Shown here: positions 35,601 to 44,979 of the stretch, piece by piece
How the letters are laid out: every line of letters starts with the position of its first letter
Position numbering within the stretch: position 1 is the stretch's first letter
Notes under the pieces: model-generated
What the model was told of the DNA's origin: nothing
The model's database searches: none
What the model saw: only the letters and a program-made list of their open reading frames with translations
Assembly: GCF_002101965.1 (NCBI RefSeq)
Contig: NZ_LQQA01000007.1
Location: 43,394 to 107,393, forward strand
Length of the DNA: 64,000 nucleotides
Direction of reading: 5' to 3'
Origin: Mycolicibacterium wolinskyi
GTDB taxonomy: Bacteria; Actinomycetota; Actinomycetes; Mycobacteriales; Mycobacteriaceae
Position numbers and translations under genes: made by a program

Positions 35601-37055
35601 TCAGATCACCAGGCCGAGCAACAGCACGAAGATCAGGCCGGCCACCGACAAGACGGTCTCCATGATCGACCAGGTCTTGATCGTCTGGCCGACCGACATC
35701 CCGAAGTACTCCTTGACCAGCCAGAACCCGGCGTCGTTCACGTGGGAGAAGAACAGTGAGCCGGCGCCGACGGCAAGCACTACCAACGAGACCTCGCCGG
35801 TGCTCATGCCCTCGACGAGCCCGAGCATGAGCGACGATGCCGTGATCGTGGCGACCGTCGCCGAGCCCGTCGCCAATCGGATCAGCACCGCCAGGACCCA
35901 CGCCAGCAGAATCACCGAGACGTTGGCGCCCTTGGCCCACTCGGCGAGCAGGGTTCCGATTCCGGTGTCGACCAGGACCTGCTTGAAACCGCCGCCCGCC
36001 GCGACGATCAGGATGATTCCTGCCACCGGCGGAAGCGACGTCTCGACGCTCTTCACGATCTGATCCCGCGTCATCTTGGCGCCGAGGCCGAGGGTGAACA
36101 TTCCGACGACCACGGCGATCAGCAGCGCCATCAAGGGACGGCCGAGGATGTCGAATGCGACCCGCACCGGGTTCTCTTCGTCCTCGATGAAGATGTCGGC
36201 TAGCGCCTTGCCCATCATCAACGCGACCGGCAGCAGAACACTGAAGATGGTGATGCCGAAACTCGGCCGAACTCTCGTCTCGGTGGCGGTCTCGGTGGCT
36301 GTGCCCGGGCCGGACCCGGTGGCGGTGGTACCGCCGCCCGACGACGACGGCTCGGTGGTGGTGAACCGGTCCGGGGCGTCGAGTACCACCCAGCGGCCGG
36401 CGAGGGTACCGAACAGCGGGCCCGCCAGAATCAGCGTCGGGATGGCCACGAGTACACCCAGTGCCAGCGTGACACCCAGGTCGGCGTTCAGCAGGCCGAT
36501 GGCCGTGAGCGGCCCGGGGTGTGGTGGCACCAGGCCGTGCATGACCGAGAGGCCGGCCAGTGCCGGGATCCCGACGGTGATGAGTGACAGCTGCGAACGG
36601 CGCGCGACGAGGTAGATCACCGGCATCAACAGCACCAGGCCGATCTCGAAGAACATCGGCAGGCCGATGATGGCGCCCACCAACGCCATCGCCCACGGCA
36701 ACGCACGGGGTGAGGCGTGACCGACGATCGTGTCGACGATCTCGTCGGCGCCTCCAGAATCGGCGAGGAGCTTGGCGAACATCGCGCCCAGCGCGATGAG
36801 GATGCCGACACTTGCTGCCGTGCTGCCGAATCCGTCGCCGAACGACTCCAGCACCGTGCCGACGTTCTCCCCCGCGACCACCCCGACGGCCAGCGCGCCG
36901 AAGATCAGGGCGAGAAATGGATGCAGTTTGGTGATGGTGATCAGTACGACGATCAACGCGATGCCGGCCAGCGCGGCCAACACCAGTTGCCACCCCGCGG
37001 CGACCGGTTGTGCCAGTTCGGGATCGGCCGCCAGATAGCTGAGGGCGGAGTTCAT
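35601..37055 (-). CDS. gntT: Gluconate:H+ symporter (GntP family)
   Basis: 484 residues, about 12-14 TM segments. Family markers include ITKLHPFLALIFGALAVGV, GFGSTAASVGILIALGAMFAKLLADSGGADEIVDTI, GLPMFFEIGLVLLMPVIYLVARRS and the HGLVPPHPGPLTAIGLL segment, conserved in GntP/GntT. A Thr/Glu/Ser-rich loop lies near the middle. It takes up gluconate or related sugar acids. The start codon overlaps the gntK stop (ATGA), so uptake and phosphorylation are co-produced. Confidence 0.9.
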   Translation of the reverse strand: MNSALSYLAADPELAQPVAAGWQLVLAALAGIALIVVLITITKLHPFLALIFGALAVGVVAGENVGTVLESFGDGFGSTAASVGILIALGAMFAKLLADSGGADEIVDTIVGHASPRALPWAMALVGAIIGLPMFFEIGLVLLMPVIYLVARRSQLSLITVGIPALAGLSVMHGLVPPHPGPLTAIGLLNADLGVTLALGVLVAIPTLILAGPLFGTLAGRWVVLDAPDRFTTTEPSSSGGGTTATGSGPGTATETATETRVRPSFGITIFSVLLPVALMMGKALADIFIEDEENPVRVAFDILGRPLMALLIAVVVGMFTLGLGAKMTRDQIVKSVETSLPPVAGIILIVAAGGGFKQVLVDTGIGTLLAEWAKGANVSVILLAWVLAVLIRLATGSATVATITASSLMLGLVEGMSTGEVSLVVLAVGAGSLFFSHVNDAGFWLVKEYFGMSVGQTIKTWSIMETVLSVAGLIFVLLLGLVI

Positions 37056-37567
37056 CGGTTCTCCTGTTCGGTTGAGCGGGTGGCGGTTCGGGTGACGTAG
37101 CTGTCGATGATGGCGTCGATGTTCTGGTCGACGTCGATGGCGATACCCGCCTCATCGGGGTCGAGCGGCTCGAGGGTCTGGAACTGGGATGCCAGCAGGC
37201 TCGGGGGCATGAAGTGTCCCGGGCGGCTGGCTTGGCGGCGGCCGATGACCTCAGGAGATCCGGTGAGATGCAGGAACTGGACGTCGGGGCAGTGCCGCCG
37301 AAGCTGGTCACGGTACTTGCGTTTGAGCGCCGAGCAGCTCATGACGCCGCCGTCTTCGTGGTCTGCGAGCCACTCGCCGATCGCCTCGAGCCACGGGTAC
37401 CGGTCCTGGTCGTCCAGGGCATGGCCGGCCGTCATCTTGGCGACGTTGGCGGGTGGGTGGAAATCGTCGGCATCCCCGAACGGCACGCGTAGCCGCTGCG
37501 CCAAAGCGGCTCCGACGGTTGATTTGCCCGACCCGGATACGCCCATGACGACGATCGGTGATCCCAT
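37052..37567 (-). CDS. gntK: Gluconokinase
   Basis: 171 residues, the normal length for the small P-loop gluconokinase (GntK/IdnK). Walker A is GVSGSGKST (9-17), GDADDFHPPANVAKMTAGHALDDQDRYPWL binds gluconate and follows the family closely, and SCSALKRKYRDQLR is the lid region. It makes 6-phosphogluconate from gluconate. ATG 37567 was chosen over 37606 because the family starts right at this position and GAGGTGG lies upstream. It overlaps gntT by four bases. Confidence 0.9.
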   Translation of the reverse strand: MGSPIVVMGVSGSGKSTVGAALAQRLRVPFGDADDFHPPANVAKMTAGHALDDQDRYPWLEAIGEWLADHEDGGVMSCSALKRKYRDQLRRHCPDVQFLHLTGSPEVIGRRQASRPGHFMPPSLLASQFQTLEPLDPDEAGIAIDVDQNIDAIIDSYVTRTATRSTEQENR

Positions 37568-37689
37568 CCGCTCCACCTCGTTGTTGTGCCTGCCGTCACA
37601 CAGCATGGCTCAAAAGTCAGATCATTGCAAGAGAATCTCCCTTTGATCTGTTTTTATCTCATCACTGAACCGTATGACAGGATGTATAT
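37568..37689. promoter_or_regulatory. Divergent gntK / gntR promoter region
   Basis: This 122-base, relatively A/T-rich gap holds a dyad AGATCA (37619-37624) and TGATCT (37644-37649) and the segment ACAGGATGT close to the regulator start. A FadR-type GntR protein usually binds within such a gap; which of these it uses cannot be told by eye. Confidence 0.4.
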
Positions 37690-38406
37690 GTGTCCTCGCC
37701 CTCCAATGTCGGCGCGTTGCACGGCAACGTGTTGACTGCGCTCGGCACCGCGATCGTGTCCGGGGAATTCCCCGCCGGCCACGTGCTAACCCTCGAAGGC
37801 GTGGGCGCCCAGTACGGCGTGTCGCGCAGCGTCGCGCGTGAAGCGATCCGCGTGCTGGAGTCGATGGGCATGATCGAATCCCGCCGCCGGGTCGGGATCA
37901 CCATCCGGCCGGCCACGAGCTGGAACGTCTTCGACCCCAGGCTGATTCGGTGGCGCCTGGAATCCAATGACCGCGCCGCGCAACTCGTGTCGCTGTCCGA
38001 ACTGCGCCGCGGCTTCGAACCTGCGGCCGCGGCGCTGGCGGCGCGCAGGGCCAATCCCGACCAATGCCGCATCATGGCTGCCGCGGTGTCCGACATGGTG
38101 GTGCACGGGCGAGCCGGGGATCTGGAAGCATATCTGCTGGCCGACAAGGTTTTTCACCGCACATTGCTCGAGGCCAGCGGCAATGAGATGTTCCGTGCGC
38201 TCAACGACGTCGTCGCCGAGGTGCTGACGGGCCGCACCCACCACGGCATGATGCCCGAGATCCCCAACCCGGCGGCGATCGAACTCCACGACGAGGTCGC
38301 GCGCGCCATCCGATTGCGTGACGAGGACGCGGCCGAACGCGCCATGCGCGCGATCATCGACGAGGCGGCGACCGCGGTCGCCGACAGTGATGAGGGCAGT
38401 GGTTAA
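37690..38406 (+). CDS. GntR-family regulator (FadR/FCD type)
   Basis: 238 residues from GTG 37690. The N-terminal winged HTH has GHVLTLEGVGAQYGVSRSVAREAIRVLESMGMIESRRRVGITI. The C-terminal FCD domain has metal/ligand residues along ELRRGFEPAAAALAARRA, DKVFHRTLLEASGNEMF and a final histidine in IELHDEVARAI. Position and divergence point to control of gntK-gntT, probably as a gluconate-released repressor. Confidence 0.85.
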   Translation: MSSPSNVGALHGNVLTALGTAIVSGEFPAGHVLTLEGVGAQYGVSRSVAREAIRVLESMGMIESRRRVGITIRPATSWNVFDPRLIRWRLESNDRAAQLVSLSELRRGFEPAAAALAARRANPDQCRIMAAAVSDMVVHGRAGDLEAYLLADKVFHRTLLEASGNEMFRALNDVVAEVLTGRTHHGMMPEIPNPAAIELHDEVARAIRLRDEDAAERAMRAIIDEAATAVADSDEGSG

Positions 38407-38414
38407 CTGACGGC

Positions 38415-39302
38415 GTGGGTCGCACGCCATCGCTGGCGCGTCGTTTCTTCGACCGCCTGGAACCGGTACACGCTGTCACGTACTTCGCCCCGGAGTCCCG
38501 CTCCGCACTGGAGGCGCTGGGCTATCGCGGATTCTGGATGGGTTACTTCGCCGCACGGTCGGCGCCGTTCGGGATCGTGCCGCCCGAAGTCGTCACGGCG
38601 GTGTTCTACAACTTCACCGCCGAACGTGTGGCGAAGGCGCTGCCGGCCGCCTGGGACATCGCCCCTCCGGCAACGCTTCTGGCGGTCCGCCTCGAATCCG
38701 CGGTGGCAGCGTTGCGGCGGTCCGGTGTGACGGATGGCGACGCCACCCGCACGGCGGCCGAACTCGCCGCCAAAGCCGCGCGGTCCGCTCCCCTCGACGG
38801 CCGTCCGCTCTATGCCGCCAACCTGGCGCTGGACTGGCCCGACGATCCGATAGCCATGCTCTGGCACGCCGTCACCCTGCTGCGCGAGCAGCGCGGCGAC
38901 GCGCACGTCGCGGTGCTTGCCGCCGAAGGGATCAGCGGCCGGGAATGCAACGTGCTGCACGCCGCGGCGGGGCGGGTGCCGCGAGACATGATCATGCGCA
39001 GCCGCGACTACGACGACGAACAGTGGCAGCACTACTCCGAGTCACTGCGTCAACGCGGTTGGCTGGACGGCGAGGGTGAGCTCACCGAAAGCGGCCGCGC
39101 GGCCAAGCAGGCCGTCGAAGATCGCACCGACGCATTGGCGCTGCGCGCACTGGACACGCTGACCGACGACGAGGTCGAGAGACTGTTCGGCGCCTTGACC
39201 CCGATCACCCGTCAGGTCGTGGCCGCCGGTGACGTGCCGGTTGTCACCCCGATGGGCCTGAGCCGCCACGACCTCGACGACGACAGCGCACATCTGGCCT
39301 GA
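38415..39302 (+). CDS. SCO6745-family (HTH-like) protein
   Basis: 295 residues from GTG 38415, 8 bases after the gntR stop. ARRFFDRLEPVHAVTYFAPESRSALEALGYRGFWMGYFAARSAPFG is the conserved N-terminus of the actinobacterial SCO6745 family. The C-terminal part (ESLRQRGWLDGEGELTESGRAAKQAVEDRTDALA) resembles a winged helix. The molecular role is unknown. It may be co-transcribed with gntR only by proximity. Confidence 0.72.
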   Translation: MGRTPSLARRFFDRLEPVHAVTYFAPESRSALEALGYRGFWMGYFAARSAPFGIVPPEVVTAVFYNFTAERVAKALPAAWDIAPPATLLAVRLESAVAALRRSGVTDGDATRTAAELAAKAARSAPLDGRPLYAANLALDWPDDPIAMLWHAVTLLREQRGDAHVAVLAAEGISGRECNVLHAAAGRVPRDMIMRSRDYDDEQWQHYSESLRQRGWLDGEGELTESGRAAKQAVEDRTDALALRALDTLTDDEVERLFGALTPITRQVVAAGDVPVVTPMGLSRHDLDDDSAHLA

Positions 39303-39308
39303 ACCGCG

Positions 39309-39635
39309 TCAGCGTGGGGCGTACATGATCAATCCGACGCCCACGAGGCATACGAGCGCGCCCGCGACATCCCACCGGTCGGGCCGGAAGCCGTCGGCCA
39401 CCATGCCCCACGCCAAGCTGCCCGCGATGAACACGCCACCGTAGGCCGCCAGGACCCGCCCGAAATGGGCGTCGGGCTGAAATGCCGCGACGAAGCCGTA
39501 GGCGCCGAGCGCGATCATGCCCGCACCGATCCACAGCCAGCCGCGGTGCTCGCGTACCCCCTGCCACACGAGCCAAGCGCCGCCGATCTCCAGCACCGCC
39601 GCCAGGACGAACAGCAGGATCGATTTGAGAACCAT
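39309..39635 (-). CDS. YnfA/UPF0060 family membrane protein
   Basis: 108 residues from ATG 39635, the usual size of YnfA, with four TM segments. [33 protein letters not shown] and [20 protein letters not shown] are family signatures. It belongs near the small multidrug resistance proteins; function in mycobacteria is not established. An upstream in-frame start (39656) overlaps the livF stop and was not used. Confidence 0.82.
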   Translation of the reverse strand: MVLKSILLFVLAAVLEIGGAWLVWQGVREHRGWLWIGAGMIALGAYGFVAAFQPDAHFGRVLAAYGGVFIAGSLAWGMVADGFRPDRWDVAGALVCLVGVGLIMYAPR

Positions 39636-39645
39636 CACGCTGCGG

Positions 39646-40413
39646 TCAGGCGACACCGAGATAGGCCGCGCGAATGCTGTCGTCCTGCAGCAGTTCCTTG
39701 GCGTTCCCGGTGCGGGTGACGTTGCCGGTCTCGAGGATGTAGGCCCGGTCGGACCGGCTCAGTGCCTGTTGCGCGTTCTGCTCGACCAGCAGGACCGTGG
39801 TGCCCTGTGCGTTGATGTCGGCGATGATCTTGAAGATCTGCGATATGACCATGGGCGCCAACCCCATCGACGGCTCGTCGAGGAGCAGCACGCGGGGGCG
39901 GGCCATCAGGGCCCGGCCGATCGCGAGCATCTGCTGTTCCCCGCCGGAGAGCGTGCCACCGACCTGAGTCCGCCGTTCGGCCAGCCGCGGGAACGTCTCG
40001 AGCACCCAGTCCAGACGCTCGGCATGTTCCTGCCTGGACGCGAATTTGCGTCCATAACAGCCCATTTCGAGGTTCTCCAGCACCGTCATGCCGGGGAACA
40101 CGCCGCGACCCTCCGGTGCTTGGATGAGCCCGTCGGTGACGCGGCGGTGCGCCTTCACCCGTGAGATGTCACGTCCCTCGAACCACACCGAACCCGATGT
40201 CAGCGCCCGCAGGCCCGAGATGGCCCGCATCATGGTGGTCTTGCCCGCGCCGTTGGAGCCGAGCAGCGTGACGAGTTCACCTTCGTGAACCACGAGCGAA
40301 ACTCCGTGCAGCGCTTGGATTCTGCCGTAGTGCACGACGACGTCGCGCACCTCGAGCAGGACCGGCCGGGCGGACCCGGATTGCGGGTCGGACATAGTGT
40401 CAGACGGTGTCAT
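39646..40413 (-). CDS. livF: Branched-chain amino acid ABC ATPase LivF
   Basis: About 255 residues. Walker [11 protein letters not shown], signature [15 protein letters not shown] and Walker [11 protein letters not shown] are LivF-type, with the typical [20 protein letters not shown] start and the closing [15 protein letters not shown]. The start is uncertain: ATG 40413 overlaps livG by 14 bases, and ATG 40395 would follow its stop by four. It pairs with LivG to power the permease. Confidence 0.88.
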   Translation of the reverse strand: MTPSDTMSDPQSGSARPVLLEVRDVVVHYGRIQALHGVSLVVHEGELVTLLGSNGAGKTTMMRAISGLRALTSGSVWFEGRDISRVKAHRRVTDGLIQAPEGRGVFPGMTVLENLEMGCYGRKFASRQEHAERLDWVLETFPRLAERRTQVGGTLSGGEQQMLAIGRALMARPRVLLLDEPSMGLAPMVISQIFKIIADINAQGTTVLLVEQNAQQALSRSDRAYILETGNVTRTGNAKELLQDDSIRAAYLGVA

Positions 40414-41251
40414 CGGGCACCCCCAGATAAGCGGCGATGACCTTCGGATCCTCACGGATCGCAGAGGGCAGGCCGTCGGCGATCTTGCGGCCGAACTCCA
40501 GCACCACGATGCGGTCGGTGACGCCCATCACCAGACGCATGTCGTGCTCGATCAGCAGCACGGTGTAGCCGTCATCGCGGATCTTTCGGATCAGGTCGAT
40601 CAGCGCGGCCTTCTCGCTCGGGTTGAACCCGGCGGCAGGCTCGTCGAGGCACAGCAGCTTGGGTTCGGTGGCCAGCGCGCGGGCGATCTCGAGCCGGCGC
40701 TGGTCGCCGTACGGCAGATTCTTCGCCTTCTCCTCACCGCGGTGCGCGATGCCCACAAAGTGTAGTAATGCAGCTGATCTCTCGATCGCCGACTTCTCCT
40801 CGCGACGGTGCCGCGGCGAGCGGATCAACGCACCGGGCACCGACGTGCGGTGGCGCGCGTCGGTGCCGACCATGACGTTCTCCAGCGCGGTCATCTCACC
40901 GAACAACCGGATGTTCTGGAAGGTGCGGGCGATACCGCGCCGGGTGATCTGGTGCCGTTTGATCCTGCCCAACGGTGCGCCGTCGAACGACACCGATCCC
41001 GAACTGGGCCGGTAGACACCCGTGATGGCGTTGAAGCAGGTGGTCTTGCCTGCGCCGTTGGGGCCGATCAGGCCGAGGATCTCACCGCGGCGGATGTTGA
41101 ACGTGACGGCGTCCAGCGCGACGAGCCCACCGAACTTGACGGTGAGATCATGGGTTTCGAGCAGCACCTCGCCTTCGGCGGCGTTGATTTCGCGGTGGAC
41201 GCCCGCCAGTTCTTCGATCGTCTCTTCGGCCACTTGCGGCGGTTCGGTCAC
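40400..41251 (-). CDS. livG: Branched-chain amino acid ABC ATPase LivG
   Basis: 283 residues from GTG 41251, overlapping the livM stop (GTGA) and preceded by AAGGAGGGG within livM. Walker A GPNGAGKTT, the LivG-type FQNIRLFGEMTALENVMVG, signature-region NLPYGDQRRLEIARAL and Walker B LLCLDEPAAGFNPSE are intact. About 30 N-terminal residues before the ABC domain are Glu-rich and longer than in most LivG proteins. Confidence 0.88.
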   Translation of the reverse strand: MTEPPQVAEETIEELAGVHREINAAEGEVLLETHDLTVKFGGLVALDAVTFNIRRGEILGLIGPNGAGKTTCFNAITGVYRPSSGSVSFDGAPLGRIKRHQITRRGIARTFQNIRLFGEMTALENVMVGTDARHRTSVPGALIRSPRHRREEKSAIERSAALLHFVGIAHRGEEKAKNLPYGDQRRLEIARALATEPKLLCLDEPAAGFNPSEKAALIDLIRKIRDDGYTVLLIEHDMRLVMGVTDRIVVLEFGRKIADGLPSAIREDPKVIAAYLGVPDDTV

Positions 41252-42450
41252 GACGTCCCCTCCTTGACCGGCGTCGCCCGCAACAATCGACGCGCCGAGT
41301 TGCCGTACGTCAGCAGCTGTTGACGTACCGGGAACAGGCCCTGCGGCCGGAAGATCATCAACACCACCAGTGCGAGCCCGAAGAACAGGTACTTCAGGTC
41401 TCCCATGTTGATCCCGAGGAAATGCACGCCGAGCAGGCGGTTGGGCAGGTAGACGATGATGAACGCGCCGAAGATCACGCCAAGCTTGTTGCCCTGCCCA
41501 CCGAGCACGACCGCGCACAGGAACAGCATCGAGTTGATTATGTTGAACGTCGGTGGCGCGACGTACTGGACCTGGCCCGCGTACAGCGCACCGGACAGCC
41601 CGCCGATCGCGGCGCCGATCACGAACGCCCACAGCTTGAACCGGAACGTGTTGACGCCCATCACCTCTGCGGCGTCCTCGTCCTCGCGGATCGCGACCCA
41701 GGCACGGCCCACCCGGCTGCGTTCCAGGTTGCCGACCAAAAGGAGGATGCCGACCATCAAGACCAGGCCGAGCCAGAACCACCACGTGCCGTAGTTGGCC
41801 ACGCCGGTCGAGTTACCGCTGGAGAACACACCGTTGGGCAGCGTCTCGCTCTCCCCCACCCGCGGGTAGGCGACCTGGTTGAGGCCACGCGACCCGTTGG
41901 TGATGTCGGACAGATTGTCGGCGAGCAGTCGGATGATCTCGCCGAAGCCCAGGGTGACGATGGCCAGGTAGTCACCGCGCAGCCGCAGGGTCGGCGTGCC
42001 GAGGATCAGGCCGGCCAGCGCGGTCACGGCCATCGCCAGCGGAACGCACGACAGCCACGCCCAGTCCTTGCTGAAGAAGCCGTCGGGCCCCATCTTGTTC
42101 CACGGACTGTCCGGGCTCGTCAGCAACGCGACGGTATAGGCGCCGACGGCGTAGAAACCGACATAGCCGAGATCGAGCAGGCCGGCCTGGCCGACGACGA
42201 CATTGAGGCCGATGGCGATGATGGCGATCATCGCGAACTGCGCCATCGTGCCGCCGAAGCTGATGCCAGGGGTGTTCAGAAAGCTCGGGGTGAACAGCGG
42301 CAGCAGGCCCAGCAGCGTGAAACCCACGAGGCCGACACCCCACTTGGCCACGCGCGGCAACGTCGACCACGAGTCGCGGAGGACGTCACCGGGCGCCAAC
42401 AGCGTCCTGGTGACCGGGCTGCTGGTTTCGGATGTGTGCTTGTCGCTCAT
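41248..42450 (-). CDS. livM: Branched-chain amino acid ABC permease LivM
   Basis: 400 residues with about 10 TM segments. GLNVVVGQAGLLDLGYVGFYAVGAYTVALL and LRGDYLAIVTLGFGEIIRLLADNL are LivM landmarks. GRAWVAIREDEDAAEVMGVNTFRFKLWAFVIGAAIGGLSGAL is the family's ATPase-coupling stretch. The start overlaps the livH stop by four bases. Confidence 0.9.
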   Translation of the reverse strand: MSDKHTSETSSPVTRTLLAPGDVLRDSWSTLPRVAKWGVGLVGFTLLGLLPLFTPSFLNTPGISFGGTMAQFAMIAIIAIGLNVVVGQAGLLDLGYVGFYAVGAYTVALLTSPDSPWNKMGPDGFFSKDWAWLSCVPLAMAVTALAGLILGTPTLRLRGDYLAIVTLGFGEIIRLLADNLSDITNGSRGLNQVAYPRVGESETLPNGVFSSGNSTGVANYGTWWFWLGLVLMVGILLLVGNLERSRVGRAWVAIREDEDAAEVMGVNTFRFKLWAFVIGAAIGGLSGALYAGQVQYVAPPTFNIINSMLFLCAVVLGGQGNKLGVIFGAFIIVYLPNRLLGVHFLGINMGDLKYLFFGLALVVLMIFRPQGLFPVRQQLLTYGNSARRLLRATPVKEGTS

Positions 42451-43484
42451 ACCCGCGCCTTCCCAAGGCTTTCACCGAGTATGCCCGTCGGCCGGAACAG
42501 CAGAACCAGGACGAGCAGAACGAACGCGACGACGTCGCGCCACTGGGTCCCGAACACCGCCTGCCCGTAGTTCTCCATGATTCCCAACAGCAGACCGCCC
42601 AGCAGCGCGCCTCGCAAGTTGCCGATGCCGCCGAGCACCGCGGCCGAGAATGCCTTGATGCCCAACAGGAATCCACCCGAATAGATGATGCCCTGCGGCA
42701 CCTTGAGGGTGTACAGCAGCGCCGCGGCCCCTGCCAGAAGCCCGCCGATCAGGAACGTCGTCATGATGATCCGCTCGCGCGAGACGCCCATCAGCGTCGC
42801 GGTGGTCGGATCCTGCGCGACCGCGCGGATGCCGCGGCCGAACTTGGTGCGGTTGATCGCAATGTCGGTGAGCACCGCGAACACCAGTGCCGCGCCGATG
42901 ATCACGAGCGTCACGTTCGAAACCGTCGCGCCGAAGATGGTGAACTGCGTCTTCGGCTGAACGAGGGTGATGGGCTGCTGCGCATTGCTTCCGCCGTAGC
43001 CCTTGAGCAGCTTCGGCAACACGAAGTGCACGAATTCCTGCAGCACGAACGACATACCGATCGCCGTGATAAGGAACGTCAACGCGCGCGCGTTGCGTTT
43101 TCGCAGCGGACGGTAGGCGATGAATTCCAGGCCGACGGCCGCCGATCCCGAGACCAGCATCGCGAACAACATGGCGATCGCCAGATACAGCACGGTGAGC
43201 GCGATGCCTTTGTTGTAGGCGTTGCCGCTCGGCGTGAAGCCGAGGATCACGTCGAGGCAGAAGTAGGCGCCGAACATGCCGAGCATGAAGATCTCGGAAT
43301 GAGCGAAGTTGATGAGCCGCAACACGCCGAACACCAGCGTGTATCCCACTGCCACCAGCGCGTAGATCGCGCCCCAGGAGAGGCCGTCGATCGTCAACTG
43401 CCAGAAGCCGTTTCGCAAGCCCTCTAGGTTGAAGCTGATGTTGTCAGCCAGGCAGACGTACTGGTCGACGCACTGATGGATCAT
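42447..43484 (-). CDS. livH: Branched-chain amino acid ABC permease LivH
   Basis: 345 residues. LTIDGLSWGAIYALVAVGYTLVFGVLRLINFAHSEIFMLGMFGAYF is the characteristic LivH N-terminus, and GRGIRAVAQDPTTATLMGVSRERIIMTTFLIGGLLAGAAALLY its coupling loop. The N-terminal 25 residues contain two cysteines before TM1. A hairpin separates this gene from livK upstream. Confidence 0.9.
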   Translation of the reverse strand: MIHQCVDQYVCLADNISFNLEGLRNGFWQLTIDGLSWGAIYALVAVGYTLVFGVLRLINFAHSEIFMLGMFGAYFCLDVILGFTPSGNAYNKGIALTVLYLAIAMLFAMLVSGSAAVGLEFIAYRPLRKRNARALTFLITAIGMSFVLQEFVHFVLPKLLKGYGGSNAQQPITLVQPKTQFTIFGATVSNVTLVIIGAALVFAVLTDIAINRTKFGRGIRAVAQDPTTATLMGVSRERIIMTTFLIGGLLAGAAALLYTLKVPQGIIYSGGFLLGIKAFSAAVLGGIGNLRGALLGGLLLGIMENYGQAVFGTQWRDVVAFVLLVLVLLFRPTGILGESLGKARV

Positions 43485-43520
43485 CCGGTGGCGACTCCCT
43501 GATAAGCGAGGTGAAACGAA

Positions 43521-43555
43521 ACGCGTCCGAGTCCCTGTTGCGGCCTCGGACGCGT
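43521..43555 (-). terminator. Intercistronic hairpin between livK and livH
   Basis: The perfect 11-bp arms CTCGGACGCGT and ACGCGTCCGAG enclose a 13-base loop. On the minus strand the stem is followed by TTCGTTTCACC, a U-rich run. It begins 14 bases after the livK stop and 37 before the livH start, which fits a partial terminator lowering permease expression relative to the binding protein. Confidence 0.6.
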
Positions 43556-43568
43556 CTCGTCTGGTGGA

Positions 43569-44780
43569 CTACTGGACGTCGTACATCCAGATGAGGGTGG
43601 TGGTCAGCTCACCCTTGTCGGTCCATTGGTACTTACGGGCGACGCCCTGGCCGTCGTAGTTGCGGACGTAGTTCAGCAGTGCGTCCCGGGTGATCGCGCC
43701 GGAATCGATGCCCTTCAGCAGGATCGTGCCGAGGTCATAGCCCTCGGTGCTGTACGTGCCGGGCTCCTGGCCGAACTTCTGGGTGTACTCGTCGGCGAAC
43801 GCACCGGTCGCCGGGCCGCACGGGCAGGACAGCAGCGCGCCCTTCGACGATTCGCCGGCCTGCTTCACGAACTCGGGATCCTTGGTGCCGTCCGCGCTGA
43901 CGAACGTCGTTTCGACACCGCCGTCCTTGAGCTGCTGGACGAACGGCGCGGCCTCGGAGTAGTAGCCGCTGTAGAACACCGACTCGGGTGCCGCACCCTT
44001 GATCTGGGTGACCGCCGCCGAGAAGTCCTTGTCGCCCTTCTTGACCGAGATGTTGCATGCCGAATCGGCAACCGGCCCAAGGGTTTGGCGCACGGCTTCG
44101 GCGAGACCGAGGCCGTAGTCGGTGCTGTCGTCGACCACGCACACCTTCTTGTGGCCGAGCGTGTTCTTCAGGTAATTGGCCACCGATGGACCCTGCACAC
44201 CATCGTTGGCGAGGCCGCGGAAGAACGTCCGCCAGCCGTTCTCGCTCAACGTGACGTTGGTGGCCGAGGCCGTCGTGGCCACCAGCCCGGCCTGGTTGAA
44301 CACGTCACCGGTGGCTTTGGTCTCGCCGGAGAACGCCGGCCCCACCAGACCGATGATGAACGGTTCGTCGACGATCTGCGGGGCCACACCGGTGGCCTTC
44401 TGCGGATCCCCTTCGGTGTCAAAGGTCTTCAGCTGCACCTGGCAACCGGGGTTGGCGGCGTTGTGCTTGTCGATCGCAAGCTGCACACCGTTCTTGATGT
44501 TGATGCCGAGTGCGGCGTCCGGTCCGTTGAGCGCGCCCATCATCGCGATCATCACGGGCGGGCAGGTGGCCTTGCCGTCCCCGGCGGGATCGGCGGGGGC
44601 AACACCCTCGGCAGCTTTGACCTCGGCGCCGTTCTCGTCGATCTGGACTTTCTCGACGATCCTCAAATTGGTCTGGGCTGCTTCTTCCTCAGGTGTGGAT
44701 TGGCTGCAGCCGGCAATGGCAAGTGCAACCACACCCGCACTACCGAGAGCAAATGCTTTCCGTGCCACGCGACTGCGCAC
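43569..44780 (-). CDS. livK: Branched-chain amino acid-type ABC binding lipoprotein LivK
   Basis: 403 residues from GTG 44780, with GGAGGTGAAGC in front. The signal sequence ends in the lipobox AIAGC, so it is membrane-anchored. PPVMIAMMGALNGPDAALGINIKNGVQLAIDKHNAANPG starts a type I periplasmic-binding fold (Peripla_BP_6). VCVVDDSTDYGLGLAEAVRQTL and FVSADGTKDPEFVKQAGESSKGALLSCPCGP follow, with a Cys-Pro-Cys in the ligand-domain region. It should capture branched-chain amino acids or relatives for LivHMGF. Confidence 0.87.
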   Translation of the reverse strand: MRSRVARKAFALGSAGVVALAIAGCSQSTPEEEAAQTNLRIVEKVQIDENGAEVKAAEGVAPADPAGDGKATCPPVMIAMMGALNGPDAALGINIKNGVQLAIDKHNAANPGCQVQLKTFDTEGDPQKATGVAPQIVDEPFIIGLVGPAFSGETKATGDVFNQAGLVATTASATNVTLSENGWRTFFRGLANDGVQGPSVANYLKNTLGHKKVCVVDDSTDYGLGLAEAVRQTLGPVADSACNISVKKGDKDFSAAVTQIKGAAPESVFYSGYYSEAAPFVQQLKDGGVETTFVSADGTKDPEFVKQAGESSKGALLSCPCGPATGAFADEYTQKFGQEPGTYSTEGYDLGTILLKGIDSGAITRDALLNYVRNYDGQGVARKYQWTDKGELTTTLIWMYDVQ

Positions 44781-44813
44781 GCTTCACCTCCGGGTCAGTG
44801 TTGTCAGCGGCGC

Positions 44814-44845
44814 CGACGCCAGCACCCGTACGGGGGCCGGCGTCG
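44814..44845 (-). promoter_or_regulatory. Structured leader hairpin upstream of livK
   Basis: The arms CGACGCC and GGCGTCG flank the inner palindrome CCCGTACGGG, 34-65 bases before the livK start codon on the same strand. A TATGTT -10-like element lies just upstream, so the hairpin would be near the 5' end of the mRNA. Confidence 0.4.
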
Positions 44846-44979
44846 ATGCTTCGGGTAGAACATAGCCAACGACCGGCCGTAGTGCGGGATGTTGAGGAAT
44901 TGAAGCGCGGCTGTCGCTTGGATGACCAGCAGGAACCAATTGACGGAAACGCATTTGTTACAGCCGGCGGGTATTTCGG

